Positions 7,111 to 16,386 of a stretch of 64,000 nt of DNA are shown here, one piece after another. Every line of letters begins with the position of its first letter. Within the stretch, counting starts at the first letter, position 1. The stretch covers positions 12,161-76,160 of the forward strand of contig DIWI01000011.1 in NCBI GenBank assembly GCA_002428415.1. Reading direction: 5' to 3'. A program made the translations under genes and the position numbers. The DNA comes from Clostridiaceae bacterium UBA6110. Its GTDB lineage: Bacteria > Bacillota > Clostridia > Clostridiales > Clostridiaceae. The notes under the pieces were generated by a model. It had not been told where the DNA came from and did not search any database. It was given only the letters and a program-made list of their open reading frames with translations.

Positions 7111-8790
7111 TCATTTTTCATATTTTCGTTTAAGCTCATCCGATTTTCCGATGATATCCCTGGCAGAGCTGACTGTTACGTCGGAGATGACACTGCCGCC
7201 AATCATCTTGGCAAGCTCCATGGCCTTTCCCTCAGGATCAAGTTTCCTGACCCTTGTGATCGTCCTTCCGCTCTTCTCCAGCTTCTCGACTACAAAATGG
7301 TTGTCTGAGAACGCCGCAATCTGAGGCAGGTGAGTTACACAGAATACCTGGAAGCCATTTGAGAGAGAGTACATCTTTTCACCTACCGCTTCAGCTACCC
7401 TTCCGCTGATACCAGTATCGATCTCATCGAATATCACTGACGGAGTCCTGTCCTTGGCTATAAAGGCAACTTTCATTGCAAGCATGATCCTTGAGAGCTC
7501 TCCTCCTGAAACCACCTTTTCAAGGGGCTTCCTTGGTTCACCAAGGTTTGTGGAAATAAGGAAGCTGACCCTGTCCATACCAGTTTCACCTATGTTTCCA
7601 TCGTTTGCCACCTCTACAGAGAAGTCCGCCTTTTCAAGTCCGATGAACTTCATCTCACTGTTGATCCTTTCTGAAAGAAGTGTTCCACCGTACTCTCTTT
7701 TTTGTGTGATAGCCTTTCCGAGCTCCCTAAGCCTGTCTTCAGTTTTCGAGATTGAGATTTTTATCTCCTCGATTATCGCTTCCTGGTTCACTATTTCATC
7801 AAGCTGCTTCCTTGATTCATCAAGGTGCGATAGCACTGCCTCGGTATCCTTGCCGTACTTCTTCTTTAGCATCTCATAGGTATGGAGTCTCTGGTTAACC
7901 TGTTCCAGCTCGTCAGCATCGAAATATATTTCCTGGTTCAGCCTCTCAAGGTCCCTGGCAACCTCCTCCATGGAATAGAAGGCTTCTTCAAGGCCCTTGT
8001 GGGCTACTCCTGCCTTCTCGATTATCCTGGCTACAGATCCAAGGCTCTTAAGCGCCATACGGCACCTGTCAAGGGCTCCGTCTTCACCGTCGAGCATTTC
8101 AAGTGCTCCGCCAAGGCCTGTTGAAAGCTTCTCGGCATTGACAAGCATATGAAGCTTCTCACCAAGCTCTTTTTCTTCATCAACTCCAAGCTTCGCATCA
8201 TCTATATCCTTGATCTGGTAGGCAAGATAGTCAATGAGCCTTTCCCTGTCCTTACCGCCTTTCATGGATGATAGCCTTGCCCTCTGCTTCTGAAGCTCAC
8301 CGTACTTTTCAGTATAGGCAAGGTAGTCAGGTTCCTTTTCGATCCCTATGTAGCTGTCCAGGTATTCAAGGTGCCTTGCAGTGTCCAGCAGGTTCTGGTT
8401 GTTGTGCTGGCCGTGTATGTCCAGGAGCTCCCTGCCTATTTCCTTGAGCTGGCCCACAAGTACAGTCCTTCCGTTGACCCTTGCGGTGTTCTTGCCCGAG
8501 GTGAAGGTTTCCCTGGAGACCACAAGCTCGTCTTCAAAAGGTATCCCCATGGCTTCCAGTACAGGCTTCACCCCTTCGGTCACTGAAAATACAGCCTCAA
8601 CAAAGGCGCTTTCTGCTCCGGTCCTTATCGCATCCCTTGCAAACTTCCCGCCAAGCACAAAGCTTATGGAGTCTATGAGTATTGATTTACCTGCTCCGGT
8701 TTCACCGGTCAGGATGCTGTAGCCACTGTCAAACGTTATGTCAAGACTGTCTATGAGAGCAAAATTCCTAACATTCAGCTGAATCAGCAT
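7111..8790 (-). CDS. recN: DNA repair protein RecN
   Basis: SMC-like ATPase acting early in double-strand break repair, recruited to breaks and tethering DNA ends. 559 aa, normal length. Walker A GETGAGKSILI is at about residues 29-39, a long coiled coil fills the middle (about 155-370), signature VSGGELSRIMLAMK and Walker B PSVIFDEIDTGISG are near residues 430-475, and the D-loop/H-loop area ends in VTHLPQIAA. It follows argR with one base between them, the standard argR-recN pairing in Firmicutes. Confidence 0.97.
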   Translation of the reverse strand: MLIQLNVRNFALIDSLDITFDSGYSILTGETGAGKSILIDSISFVLGGKFARDAIRTGAESAFVEAVFSVTEGVKPVLEAMGIPFEDELVVSRETFTSGKNTARVNGRTVLVGQLKEIGRELLDIHGQHNNQNLLDTARHLEYLDSYIGIEKEPDYLAYTEKYGELQKQRARLSSMKGGKDRERLIDYLAYQIKDIDDAKLGVDEEKELGEKLHMLVNAEKLSTGLGGALEMLDGEDGALDRCRMALKSLGSVARIIEKAGVAHKGLEEAFYSMEEVARDLERLNQEIYFDADELEQVNQRLHTYEMLKKKYGKDTEAVLSHLDESRKQLDEIVNQEAIIEEIKISISKTEDRLRELGKAITQKREYGGTLLSERINSEMKFIGLEKADFSVEVANDGNIGETGMDRVSFLISTNLGEPRKPLEKVVSGGELSRIMLAMKVAFIAKDRTPSVIFDEIDTGISGRVAEAVGEKMYSLSNGFQVFCVTHLPQIAAFSDNHFVVEKLEKSGRTITRVRKLDPEGKAMELAKMIGGSVISDVTVSSARDIIGKSDELKRKYEK

Positions 8791-8791
8791 A

Positions 8792-9244
8792 CTATTTCCT
8801 CATCATTGAACTTATCTTCTCAACGAGGTCCCTCGCCTTCTCGACAGTCCTCACCAGGATGAAGATGGTGTTGTCTCCTGCTATTGTCCCGGCAATCTCT
8901 GTCAGGTCAAGCTGGTCGATGGCTTCAGCAGCAGCAGAAGCTGACGCTGTTATCGTCTTGACTATGACGAACTTATCCAGTGATTCGACTGATACTACAG
9001 TCTGTTCGAGGATTGAAACGAGCTTCTCACCCATGTCCTTGCCTTCGTCCCTGGAAATGACATACTTGTACCTTCCCTTAGAGTTCAGCATCTTTACGAG
9101 CTGCAGGTTCTTGATGTCCCTTGATACCGTAGCCTGGGTAACGTTGAAGCCGAGTCTTCTCAGCTCCTCTGCCAGCTCCTCCTGTGTCTCGATGTCCTTG
9201 TTCGATACTATTTCCAAAATCCTTGAGCGTCTGTCCGTTTTCAA
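8792..9244 (-). CDS. argR: Arginine repressor
   Basis: 150 aa from the TTG at 9244, chosen because AGGGGGG lies 6 nt upstream and the length then equals the family's. The longer frame up to 9322 would overlap nadK heavily. N-terminal winged helix-turn-helix at about 5-65 ([18 protein letters not shown], then [10 protein letters not shown]) binds ARG boxes. The C-terminal domain (about 80-148) holds the arginine-binding, hexamer-forming segment [14 protein letters not shown]. ArgR represses arginine biosynthesis and activates catabolism. It sits 1 nt after nadK and 1 nt before recN. Confidence 0.95.
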   Translation of the reverse strand: MKTDRRSRILEIVSNKDIETQEELAEELRRLGFNVTQATVSRDIKNLQLVKMLNSKGRYKYVISRDEGKDMGEKLVSILEQTVVSVESLDKFVIVKTITASASAAAEAIDQLDLTEIAGTIAGDNTIFILVRTVEKARDLVEKISSMMRK

Positions 9245-9245
9245 A

Positions 9246-10082
9246 TTATTCCCCCCTGTTGATATCCATTGCTTTATATAATATCTTCTTTCTAAGTACG
9301 CTGAAGTAGTCGTAGTCCGCAAGCCTCAAGACTTTGCAAGGAAAAGCCGCCTTGCCTATCCTTATGGTCACGTCCTCGTTGAGGACCTCATGCTCCTGTC
9401 CGTCAACGGAAAGGTAGTATTCAGCCTCATCCATGTCAACCCTTACCTCGACCTCCTGGGTGCTGTTAAGCACCAGGTTCCTGACCCCGTAGGTATGGGG
9501 ACAGATTGCGGTTATGCATATTGCATCCGCCGTAGGGTATACTATCGGGCCTCCTGCAGAAAGATTGTAGGCTGTGGACCCTGTCGGAGTGCTCACTATT
9601 ATCCCGTCACCCCTGTACCTTGTACAGAAATTCATGTCGACAAACAGTTCAAAGTCCAGAATGTTGCTGAGGGCACCCTTTGAGACCACTATGTCGTTAA
9701 GTGCGACATATGTCTTTGTTATACCGTCATTTTCGAATGAACACTCAAGCATCATCCTCTCCTCAATGGAAAAGCTGCCATCCTCTATGTTCTCTATAGC
9801 CTTTCTCAGGTCCTTGATCTCAGCTCCGGTCATGAAGCCTACAGTGCCTATGTTGACTCCAAGGATCGGAAGTCCAAACCTTGAAGCAATCCTTGCTGCT
9901 GAAAGGAGAGTTCCGTCTCCTCCAAGAACTATGAGAAGCTCCTGGCCGCATATGTCTTCAGGTCCCGTGACCTTGCTGATGTTGACATCAGCAAGCACTT
10001 CCCTGAGGATCCTTACAGTCTCAGCCTCGTATATGCCTTCCGGGTCTTTTCTCTTGTTGTTGTAAATCCCAATGTTCTTCAT
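9246..10082 (-). CDS. nadK: NAD kinase
   Basis: Phosphorylates NAD+ to NADP+, the only de novo route to NADP. 278 aa. Diagnostic motifs: [12 protein letters not shown] (about residues 53-64), the NE/D-type segment [10 protein letters not shown] and the [15 protein letters not shown] loop that binds NAD. The N-terminus is short, as in other clostridial enzymes. Located between tlyA and argR in the conserved operon, 20 nt after tlyA. Confidence 0.97.
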   Translation of the reverse strand: MKNIGIYNNKRKDPEGIYEAETVRILREVLADVNISKVTGPEDICGQELLIVLGGDGTLLSAARIASRFGLPILGVNIGTVGFMTGAEIKDLRKAIENIEDGSFSIEERMMLECSFENDGITKTYVALNDIVVSKGALSNILDFELFVDMNFCTRYRGDGIIVSTPTGSTAYNLSAGGPIVYPTADAICITAICPHTYGVRNLVLNSTQEVEVRVDMDEAEYYLSVDGQEHEVLNEDVTIRIGKAAFPCKVLRLADYDYFSVLRKKILYKAMDINRGE

Positions 10083-10102
10083 GCAAAGCCTCCACTGGCA
10101 GG

Positions 10103-10903
10103 TTAAAGCGCATGTGCACCATCAACGACCTTTATTATCGATTCATCCATTTCGAAGACTATACCCTTGTCAGGTTTTCCGAAATAAACAAGGAATTCAA
10201 CATTGCCTTCAGGTCCCTTGATCGGAGAGAAGTCCAGCCCATAAATGCGGCAGCCGGTGCCGATGATGAAGTCACAGATTTTGCGTATGACCTCCTCATG
10301 GACCTTCCTGTCCTTGACCACTCCATGCTTTCCGACCTGTTCCCTGCCAGCCTCGAACTGGGGCTTTATAAGGGCTACCATGGTACCCGACTCCTTCATG
10401 AGTGAGAGTGCCGGCGGTATTATCTTCATTATGGAGATGAATGAGACGTCTGTGGCTGCAAAGTCTATCTCGTCAGGGATATCCTCCCTTGTTGCATACC
10501 TGAAATTCATCCTCTCGAGGCATACCACCCTGGGATCTGTCCTAAGCTTCCAGGCGAACTGCCCGTAGCCCACATCCACAGAATACACCCTGGCGGCTCC
10601 ACGCTGGAGGCACACATCAGTGAAGCCACCGGTGGATGCTCCTATGTCCAGGCAGGTAAAGCCCTTAAGGTCTATCCCGAAGGTCGTCACAGCCTTGTCC
10701 AGCTTATAGCCGCCCCTTGATACAAAGGGCATCTTCTCACCCCTGAACTCAAAAGCAGACTCAGTGTCGTATTTCGCTCCCGGCTTGTCTGCCTTCATCC
10801 CGTCCGCATAGACCTTTCCGGTCATTATAGCGGCCCTTGCCTTTTCACGGGTCTCGAAGAGTCCCTTGTCGACAAGTATGGTATCAAGTCTCTCCTTACT
10901 CAT
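10103..10903 (-). CDS. tlyA: TlyA-family rRNA 2'-O-methyltransferase
   Basis: 266 aa from ATG 10903, preceded by AGGTGAA; it overlaps the end of dxs by 8 nt. The open frame extends 69 codons upstream, but that part is antisense-like translation of dxs in another frame. N-terminal S4 RNA-binding domain (about 3-65: RLDTILVDKGLFETREKARA) and C-terminal FtsJ/RrmJ-type methyltransferase (about 85-250), with SAM-binding LDIGASTGGFTDV and catalytic-tetrad region ATDVSFIS. Mycobacterial TlyA 2'-O-methylates 16S and 23S rRNA cytidines; in Firmicutes the same place is called YqxC. Older annotations call it haemolysin. Confidence 0.93.
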   Translation of the reverse strand: MSKERLDTILVDKGLFETREKARAAIMTGKVYADGMKADKPGAKYDTESAFEFRGEKMPFVSRGGYKLDKAVTTFGIDLKGFTCLDIGASTGGFTDVCLQRGAARVYSVDVGYGQFAWKLRTDPRVVCLERMNFRYATREDIPDEIDFAATDVSFISIMKIIPPALSLMKESGTMVALIKPQFEAGREQVGKHGVVKDRKVHEEVIRKICDFIIGTGCRIYGLDFSPIKGPEGNVEFLVYFGKPDKGIVFEMDESIIKVVDGAHAL

Positions 10904-12776
10904 CGCATTCACCTTTGCAGAGCCTTGCAGCAATCTTCGAAACAATGGAATCAGTATCCAGGCCGTAATGCCTGTAAAGTGATTCAGGGTCTCCCTGGAC
11001 AACAAAAGTATCCCTGAAGCCAAACCTGACAACAGTTGCAGAGAGTCCCATATCGTTAACAGCTTCAAGTATCTGGGAGCCAAGCCCACCATGTACCACA
11101 TTGTCCTCAAGGGTTACTATCGCCATATTCTCTTCACAGTGCTTCCTTATCATTTCAAAGTCAACCGGCTTTATGAAGCAGGCGTTGATTATACCGAACC
11201 TCAGGCCTTTGCCCTCAAGCTCCTTTACAACAGCTTCCGCTCTCTGGACCATCTTTCCAGTAGCATATATGTACCCATCCGTGCCTTCAGTAATTATTTC
11301 AAACTTTCCAGGAGTGAATTCAGAAAGTGCCTCCGGATCATATCCAGCAGGGTCACCGCCTCTGGGATACCTTATGGCTAGCGGTCCGTCGAAGCTTTCT
11401 GACCAGAGGACCATGTTGTGAAGCTCCTTAAGAGATTTTGGCGCCATGATCGTAAGGTTCGGTACTGCACTTAAGAATGACAGGTCCAGGATCCCCTGGT
11501 GAGTCTCTCCGTCGTCGCCTACAATTCCAGCCCTGTCTATTCCGATCACTACCGGCAGCTTCTGTATGCAAATGTCATGTATGACCTGGTCGTAAGCCCT
11601 CTGGAGGAATGTGGAGTATATGCCGATGTACGGCTTCATCCCTGCTACGGCAAGACCTGCGGCAAGTGTCGCAGCATGCTGCTCTGCTATTCCCACATCA
11701 AAGAAACGTGCCGGGAATTCCTTCTTGAATGCGGATAGACCCGTCCCGTCAGGCATTGCTGCGGTAATCGCACACACCTTGCCATTCTTTCTCCCGAGCT
11801 CAGTCACCGCTTCCCCGAAAACCTTGGAGTAGGTCACCTTGACCTTGGACATGACCTCACCGTTCTGCTTGTTGAAAGGGGCTATGCCATGGAACTGGTC
11901 CGGCCTCTTCTCGGAAGCGACATATCCCTTGCCCTTCTGTGTCCTCACATGTACGATAACCGGCCCGTTGAAATCCCTTGCCACCTTCAGGACCTTGCTC
12001 ATGTCCTTGATGTTGTGGCCGTCAACAGGCCCAAGGTATTTCAGTCCCATGTCCTCGAACAGCATCCCAGGTACCAGCATGGTCTTGACGCTGTTCTTTA
12101 TCCTCATCATTCCCGTGTTCAAGGTCCTTCCCATTGGCATCCTGTCTATGGTGTCCTGTATGTCCTTCTTTACCTTCTCATAGTAGTTGTCGCCTCTCAG
12201 CTGAGAAAGATATGTGCTTATTCCACCCACGTTCCTTGATATGGACATCTGGTTGTCGTTCAGCACTATGACCATTCTGGTCTTTGAAAATCCCAGGTCA
12301 TTCAGTGCCTCAAAAGCCATACCTCCGGTAAGGGCACCGTCTCCGATCACCGATATGACGTTGTAGTCGTCACCGGCTATGTCCCTTGCCCTGGCGTAGC
12401 CAAGGCCTGCGCTTATGGAAGTGCTGGAATGGCCAGTGTCGAAGGCATCATATTTTGATTCTTCCCTTTTTGGAAATCCGCTTAAGCCCTTATATTTCCT
12501 GAGCCTCACGAATTCATCAAGCCTGTGCGTAAGCATCTTGTGCACATAGCTCTGATGTCCCACATCGTATATTATCCTGTCCTTTTCAAGGTCAAAGACA
12601 TTGAAGAGGGCTACGGTAAGCTCAACTACTCCAAGATTCGGAGCAAGATGCCCTCCGGTCTTGGATACCGATTCGATAAGAAATGCCCTTATCTCGTCTG
12701 AAAGCTGGTATAGCTCATCCATGGTCAATTCTTTGATGTCTTCAGGATTCCTGTATCTGTCCCTCAATATACCCAT
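10896..12776 (-). CDS. dxs: 1-deoxy-D-xylulose-5-phosphate synthase
   Basis: First enzyme of the MEP isoprenoid pathway: condenses pyruvate and glyceraldehyde-3-P using thiamine diphosphate. 626 aa, normal. TPP-binding motif GDGALTGGMAFEALN...LNDNQMSIS is at about residues 145-180, the transketolase central Pyr domain at about 315-480 contains the catalytic Glu in DVGIAEQHA, and a C-terminal transketolase-like domain follows. It lies 15 nt after ispA, so two isoprenoid genes are co-transcribed. Confidence 0.98.
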   Translation of the reverse strand: MGILRDRYRNPEDIKELTMDELYQLSDEIRAFLIESVSKTGGHLAPNLGVVELTVALFNVFDLEKDRIIYDVGHQSYVHKMLTHRLDEFVRLRKYKGLSGFPKREESKYDAFDTGHSSTSISAGLGYARARDIAGDDYNVISVIGDGALTGGMAFEALNDLGFSKTRMVIVLNDNQMSISRNVGGISTYLSQLRGDNYYEKVKKDIQDTIDRMPMGRTLNTGMMRIKNSVKTMLVPGMLFEDMGLKYLGPVDGHNIKDMSKVLKVARDFNGPVIVHVRTQKGKGYVASEKRPDQFHGIAPFNKQNGEVMSKVKVTYSKVFGEAVTELGRKNGKVCAITAAMPDGTGLSAFKKEFPARFFDVGIAEQHAATLAAGLAVAGMKPYIGIYSTFLQRAYDQVIHDICIQKLPVVIGIDRAGIVGDDGETHQGILDLSFLSAVPNLTIMAPKSLKELHNMVLWSESFDGPLAIRYPRGGDPAGYDPEALSEFTPGKFEIITEGTDGYIYATGKMVQRAEAVVKELEGKGLRFGIINACFIKPVDFEMIRKHCEENMAIVTLEDNVVHGGLGSQILEAVNDMGLSATVVRFGFRDTFVVQGDPESLYRHYGLDTDSIVSKIAARLCKGECDE

Positions 12777-12791
12777 TTGAATTCTTCCTTA

Positions 12792-13658
12792 CTAATGATT
12801 TCTTTGAAGCAAAGCTAGACACATCTCCCACAGCTGTGCCGTATCCCTGTCAAGACCCTTTAGAATGCCCAGGCACTCTTCTGTCAGACCTTTTGCCATC
12901 TCTTCGCTTTTCTCAAGACCGAAGAGGGAGACATACGTGGTTTTTTGGCTTGTCTCATCTTTTCCGGGAGTCTTTCCGAGAACCTCTTTCGTAGACGTCC
13001 TGTCAAGGATGTCATCCTTTATCTGGAACGCAAGACCTAGCTTCAGTCCAAGTTCCCTCATGGCTTTCCGTTCATCACCATCTGCCCCGAAAAGAACTGC
13101 AGGTGCTTCCAGTGAAGCAGCTATAAGCATTCCGGTCTTGAGCTCATGGCAACCCTTAAGCTCGTCATAGCTGGCGACCCTTCCCTCATTCTCAAGGTCT
13201 CTCACCTGGCCCTCGACCATACCTTCCCTGCCCGCTGCAAGTGATACCGTGAGAGCCGCTTCAGCCCCGCGGGCTCCTCTGTTTACAGCATTCCTTATAA
13301 GCAGGCTGTGAGCCTCATTAAGAAGTGCGTCACCTGCAAGTATCGCCATGGCTTCACCGAAAACCTTGTGGTTAGTTGGCTTTCCTCTCCTAAGGTCATC
13401 ATTGTCCATTGCAGGCAAATCATCATGTATCAGCGAATAGGTGTGTATCATCTCGATTGCCATTGCCAGAGGCATGGCTTCCTCAACGCTTCCCCCGAAC
13501 ATCTCAGAAGCAATAAGTGCCATGACCGGCCTTATCCTCTTTCCCCCCTGCTCCACGCTGTATGCCATCGCACCGGCTAGCTTGCCATCTCCAAGATTAT
13601 CCATATATTCCATGAGGCTTTGGTCGACCAGAACCTTGTACTCATCAAGCTCCCTCAA
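12792..13658 (-). CDS. ispA: Polyprenyl (farnesyl/geranylgeranyl) diphosphate synthase
   Basis: Chain-elongating prenyltransferase of the IspA group. I chose the TTG at 13658, with GGTGAG 7 nt upstream, giving 288 aa; the frame is open upstream to 13712 but that part lies inside xseB. First aspartate-rich motif DDLPAMDND with RRGKP just after (about residues 75-92), second DDILD at about 215. The ATG at M-E-Y further in is a less likely alternative. Overlaps xseB by 14 nt. Makes farnesyl diphosphate for undecaprenyl and quinone-type lipids. Confidence 0.93.
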   Translation of the reverse strand: MRELDEYKVLVDQSLMEYMDNLGDGKLAGAMAYSVEQGGKRIRPVMALIASEMFGGSVEEAMPLAMAIEMIHTYSLIHDDLPAMDNDDLRRGKPTNHKVFGEAMAILAGDALLNEAHSLLIRNAVNRGARGAEAALTVSLAAGREGMVEGQVRDLENEGRVASYDELKGCHELKTGMLIAASLEAPAVLFGADGDERKAMRELGLKLGLAFQIKDDILDRTSTKEVLGKTPGKDETSQKTTYVSLFGLEKSEEMAKGLTEECLGILKGLDRDTAQLWEMCLALLQRNH

Positions 13659-13860
13659 AGTTCTTCTCACCGCCCTCTTCCATGATCTTGACCTTCTCCT
13701 CAGCCTTCTCAAGGATGACGAGAAGCTCTCCGGACAGCTTCACTCCGAGCTCATACTTCAGAATGGCTTCTTCAAGCGGCAATCCGCCGTTCTCGAGTTC
13801 CTTTATGGCAGCATCGAGCTCTTCCATGATTTCCTTGTAGGTCCTTTTCTTCTTGGCCAT
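13645..13860 (-). CDS. xseB: Exodeoxyribonuclease VII small subunit
   Basis: 71 aa. Family pattern YKEIMEELDAAIKELENGGLPLEEAILKYE split over residues 7-36, all helical, with the conserved L-E-x-G-x-L-P-L-E-E-A core. Binds XseA in multiple copies to form the single-strand exonuclease VII. It starts 2 nt after xseA ends. Confidence 0.95.
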   Translation of the reverse strand: MAKKKRTYKEIMEELDAAIKELENGGLPLEEAILKYELGVKLSGELLVILEKAEEKVKIMEEGGEKNFEGA

Positions 13861-13862
13861 AT

Positions 13863-15056
13863 CTACCTCTCAATCTCAAGGGTCCTTTCTCCGTTACAGA
13901 GCCTGACCCTGATAGTATTCTGAAGATCCAGTTCCTCTACCGTTTTCAGTATTCTGCCGTTTTCACCATAAACAATGGCGTATCCTCTGCCCAGAACTCC
14001 TAGTGGACTGTGCGCCATAAGCAGCTCTGATTTTCCGACGAGGCTGTCCTTTTCATTTTCGAGCCTGGCACCTATGAGATACCTTAGATGCTCCTTCTTT
14101 TCAGAAAGCCTCAGCTGTTCGTTCGCGACGATCGTCGCCGGATTGTTTCTCGAAAGTGCCCTTCTTCTTGCATCAAGTCTCTCCCTTGAAAGCTCAAGAA
14201 GTGAATATGCCGATGACTTGAGCCTAAACCTCAGCACCTCACATCCCCTCTCCATTTCCTTCAGTGATGGCACAACTAACTCAGCCGCCTGTGAAGGTGT
14301 CGCCGCCCTCATGTCAGACACGAAGTCCGCTATTGTATAGTCGACCTCGTGGCCTATGCCAGTCACCACAGGGATTGGCGACCTCCTTATGGCCCTTGCC
14401 AGATTTTCATCATTGAAGGAGAAAAGGTCCTCGAAGGAACCTCCGCCCCTCGCTATTATTATGACGTCAAAGCCTCCATGCATTTCAACAGCCTGCAGGG
14501 CTTTTATGACACTTTCAGCGGAGCCCTCACCTTGCACCTGGGCAGGGAATATGGTCAGAGAGACCTTCCGGTTCCTCTTGGTCGCCACGTTGATTATGTC
14601 CTGAACTGCAGCACCTGTCCTTGAGGTTATCACAGCAACCTTATCAGGATATTCAGGTATCTCCCTCTTTTCAGATGCATCGAAGAGTCCTTCACTGGCA
14701 AGTAGCGCCTTGATCCTCTCGAACTCCAGATGCAGGTCACCGAGCCCGGTTTCCTGCATTGAAGCCGCATATAGCTGGTAGGCCCCTTCCTTCACGTATA
14801 CGCTTACACGTCCGCTGCAGATTGCCTTCATTCCGTCTTTCGGCTTGAATTTAAGGCCGGCTGCCTCCCCTCTGAACATGACGCAGTTTATCTTGGAGTT
14901 CTCGTCCTTCAGGGAAAAATAAAGATGCCCGGAGCTGTGTGCCTTGAAATTTGATATCTCACCGGCAACCATCACGTTGCCAAGAATGAAGTCATTGTCG
15001 AAGTTCCTTTTTACATATGTGTTGAGGTCGGATACCGACATCGTACGAAGCTTCAT
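13863..15056 (-). CDS. xseA: Exodeoxyribonuclease VII large subunit
   Basis: 397 aa. N-terminal OB-fold at about 5-100 (VAGEISNFKAHSSGHLYFSL) followed by the catalytic domain with IIIARGGGSFEDLFSFNDE at about 185-205 and GIGHEVDYTIADFVSD at about 220-235. A coiled-coil region (about 260-345) is the XseB-binding arm. With XseB it degrades single-stranded DNA to short oligonucleotides. Starts with TGATG overlap on the folD stop. Confidence 0.97.
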   Translation of the reverse strand: MKLRTMSVSDLNTYVKRNFDNDFILGNVMVAGEISNFKAHSSGHLYFSLKDENSKINCVMFRGEAAGLKFKPKDGMKAICSGRVSVYVKEGAYQLYAASMQETGLGDLHLEFERIKALLASEGLFDASEKREIPEYPDKVAVITSRTGAAVQDIINVATKRNRKVSLTIFPAQVQGEGSAESVIKALQAVEMHGGFDVIIIARGGGSFEDLFSFNDENLARAIRRSPIPVVTGIGHEVDYTIADFVSDMRAATPSQAAELVVPSLKEMERGCEVLRFRLKSSAYSLLELSRERLDARRRALSRNNPATIVANEQLRLSEKKEHLRYLIGARLENEKDSLVGKSELLMAHSPLGVLGRGYAIVYGENGRILKTVEELDLQNTIRVRLCNGERTLEIER

Positions 15057-15901
15057 CAGACCACCTTTTCAGCACATTCCACGAGATTTCTCATAAGCAG
15101 CACAGTAGTCAGCATTCCGACTCCGCCTGGCACCTTAGTGGCCATGGAGGCCTTTCCAGTAACCTTTGCAAGGTCTACGTCACCTGTGATCCTGCCTTCG
15201 AATTCTGAAGTGCCTACGTCAATGACAACCGCACCCTCTCGGATATAGGAATCATCTATCATGAGAGGCTTCCCCACCGCAGCCACGACCACATCTCCTG
15301 TTTTTGCAACTTCCCTCAAATCTCCGGTCCTTGAATGGCATACTGTGACAGTCATATGTTCCCTTAGGAGAAGCTGTATAAGAGGCTTCCCTACTATGTT
15401 AGACCTTCCTATGATGACTGCATGCATACCTTTGAGCTCCGTTAGGCTTGCCTTAAGGATTTCCAGAACGCTCTCAGGTGTGCAGGGAGCTACGCCTCCC
15501 GAGGTTGACGCCACGAGGCCTATGTTGACCGGATTCACACCGTCCACGTCCTTGGACGGATCTATCGCCATAGCTACCTTTCCCTCGCTTATCCCTTTAG
15601 GAAGAGGAAGCAGCACCATTATCCCATGTACGCTTCCATCGTCATTGAGGTCCTTTATTGTCCTCAGGAGCTCATCTTCAGCCGTATCTTCCGGAAGTAC
15701 CATCTTAAGCATCTCAGCCCCGATGGAGTCGCATGCCTTCTTCTGGCTGGCCATGTAATATTCGGATCCGGGATCGTTTCCGACAAGGATTGTAGCAAGG
15801 GTAGGTATGCCTTTGCCGCTTTCCCTAAGCCTCCCGACCCTCACCTTCAGGTCTTCCCTTACCCTCTGGGCTATGCTCTTCACATCGATTATCTCTGTCA
15901 C
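15056..15901 (-). CDS. folD: Methylenetetrahydrofolate dehydrogenase / cyclohydrolase
   Basis: Bifunctional FolD interconverts 5,10-methylene-THF and 10-formyl-THF, for purine and formyl-Met synthesis. 281 aa, normal. Signatures: NDPGSEYYMASQKKACDSIG at about residues 41-60 (with catalytic Lys), VLLPLPKGIS at about 98, and the NADP-binding segment VIGRSNIVGKPLIQLLL at about 161-177. The start codon is GTG with GAGGAGG 7 nt upstream. It is 12 nt after nusB. Confidence 0.97.
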   Translation of the reverse strand: MTEIIDVKSIAQRVREDLKVRVGRLRESGKGIPTLATILVGNDPGSEYYMASQKKACDSIGAEMLKMVLPEDTAEDELLRTIKDLNDDGSVHGIMVLLPLPKGISEGKVAMAIDPSKDVDGVNPVNIGLVASTSGGVAPCTPESVLEILKASLTELKGMHAVIIGRSNIVGKPLIQLLLREHMTVTVCHSRTGDLREVAKTGDVVVAAVGKPLMIDDSYIREGAVVIDVGTSEFEGRITGDVDLAKVTGKASMATKVPGGVGMLTTVLLMRNLVECAEKVV

Positions 15902-15913
15902 CTAAGTTCCTCC

Positions 15914-16309
15914 TCAAGCCTTCACTATCTTGTCAAGTATTCCGTTGATAAATGCGGCTGACTGCTCATCCGAATATTTCTTCGAAATCTCGACAGCCTC
16001 GTTTATAGATACATTGTGTGGTATGTCCTCAACGTATTTCATCTCATAGAGGGCTACCCTGAGTATGCTGAGGTTGATCTTCGAGACCCTTGAAAGCTTC
16101 CACTTCACGAGGTTTGCCTCGATAAGCGCGTCAAGCTCTTCCCTTTTCTCCATGACTCCGCTTACTATCATGCTTATGTAGCCTCTGTCAGCTTCCTCAG
16201 ATTCGCCATATTCCTCGAAGTAGTCTTCAACAAGCTCCTTCGGGTCATTGTCATTTATAGTGCTCTGGTACACTATCTCCATTGCTATCTCTCTTGATCT
16301 TTTTCTCAT
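15914..16309 (-). CDS. nusB: Transcription antitermination protein NusB
   Basis: 131 aa, all-helical RNA-binding protein that binds BoxA RNA with NusE (S10) during rRNA transcription antitermination. Family hallmarks: SREIAMEIVYQS at the N-terminus, ILRVALYEMKY, VSINEAVEISKKYSDE and FINGILDKIV at the C-terminus. It is first in the nusB-to-spo0A operon, downstream of an intrinsic terminator that ends asp23. Its Shine-Dalgarno is 19 nt from the ATG with a hairpin between (see separate entry). Confidence 0.96.
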   Translation of the reverse strand: MRKRSREIAMEIVYQSTINDNDPKELVEDYFEEYGESEEADRGYISMIVSGVMEKREELDALIEANLVKWKLSRVSKINLSILRVALYEMKYVEDIPHNVSINEAVEISKKYSDEQSAAFINGILDKIVKA

Positions 16310-16315
16310 AATAAA

Positions 16316-16334
16316 GGGCCTGTAGCCCCCTCCT
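16316..16334 (-). promoter_or_regulatory. nusB ribosome binding site bridged by a hairpin
   Basis: Minus strand: AGGAGG at 16334-16329, then GGGCTACAGGCCC at 16328-16316 (4-bp GGGC/GCCC stem, 5-nt loop), then 6 nt to the ATG at 16309. Linear spacing is 19 nt, too long for efficient initiation; folding the hairpin brings it to about 6 nt. There is no in-frame alternative start in between. Confidence 0.5.
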
Positions 16335-16355
16335 TTGATAATTTATGTCCGCTTC

Positions 16356-16379
16356 AAAAAACCCTCTGTGACCAGAGGG
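16356..16379 (-). terminator. Intrinsic terminator after asp23
   Basis: CCCTCTG-GTCA-CAGAGGG stem-loop (16379-16362) followed by a run of T on the minus strand (16361-16356). It separates asp23 from nusB. Confidence 0.9.
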
Positions 16380-16386
16380 CTTCATG

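Noticed and set aside
10904..11110. N-terminal extension of TlyA
   Set aside because: The extra 69 codons lie wholly inside dxs in another frame; the ATG at 10903 has a proper ribosome binding site and gives normal length.
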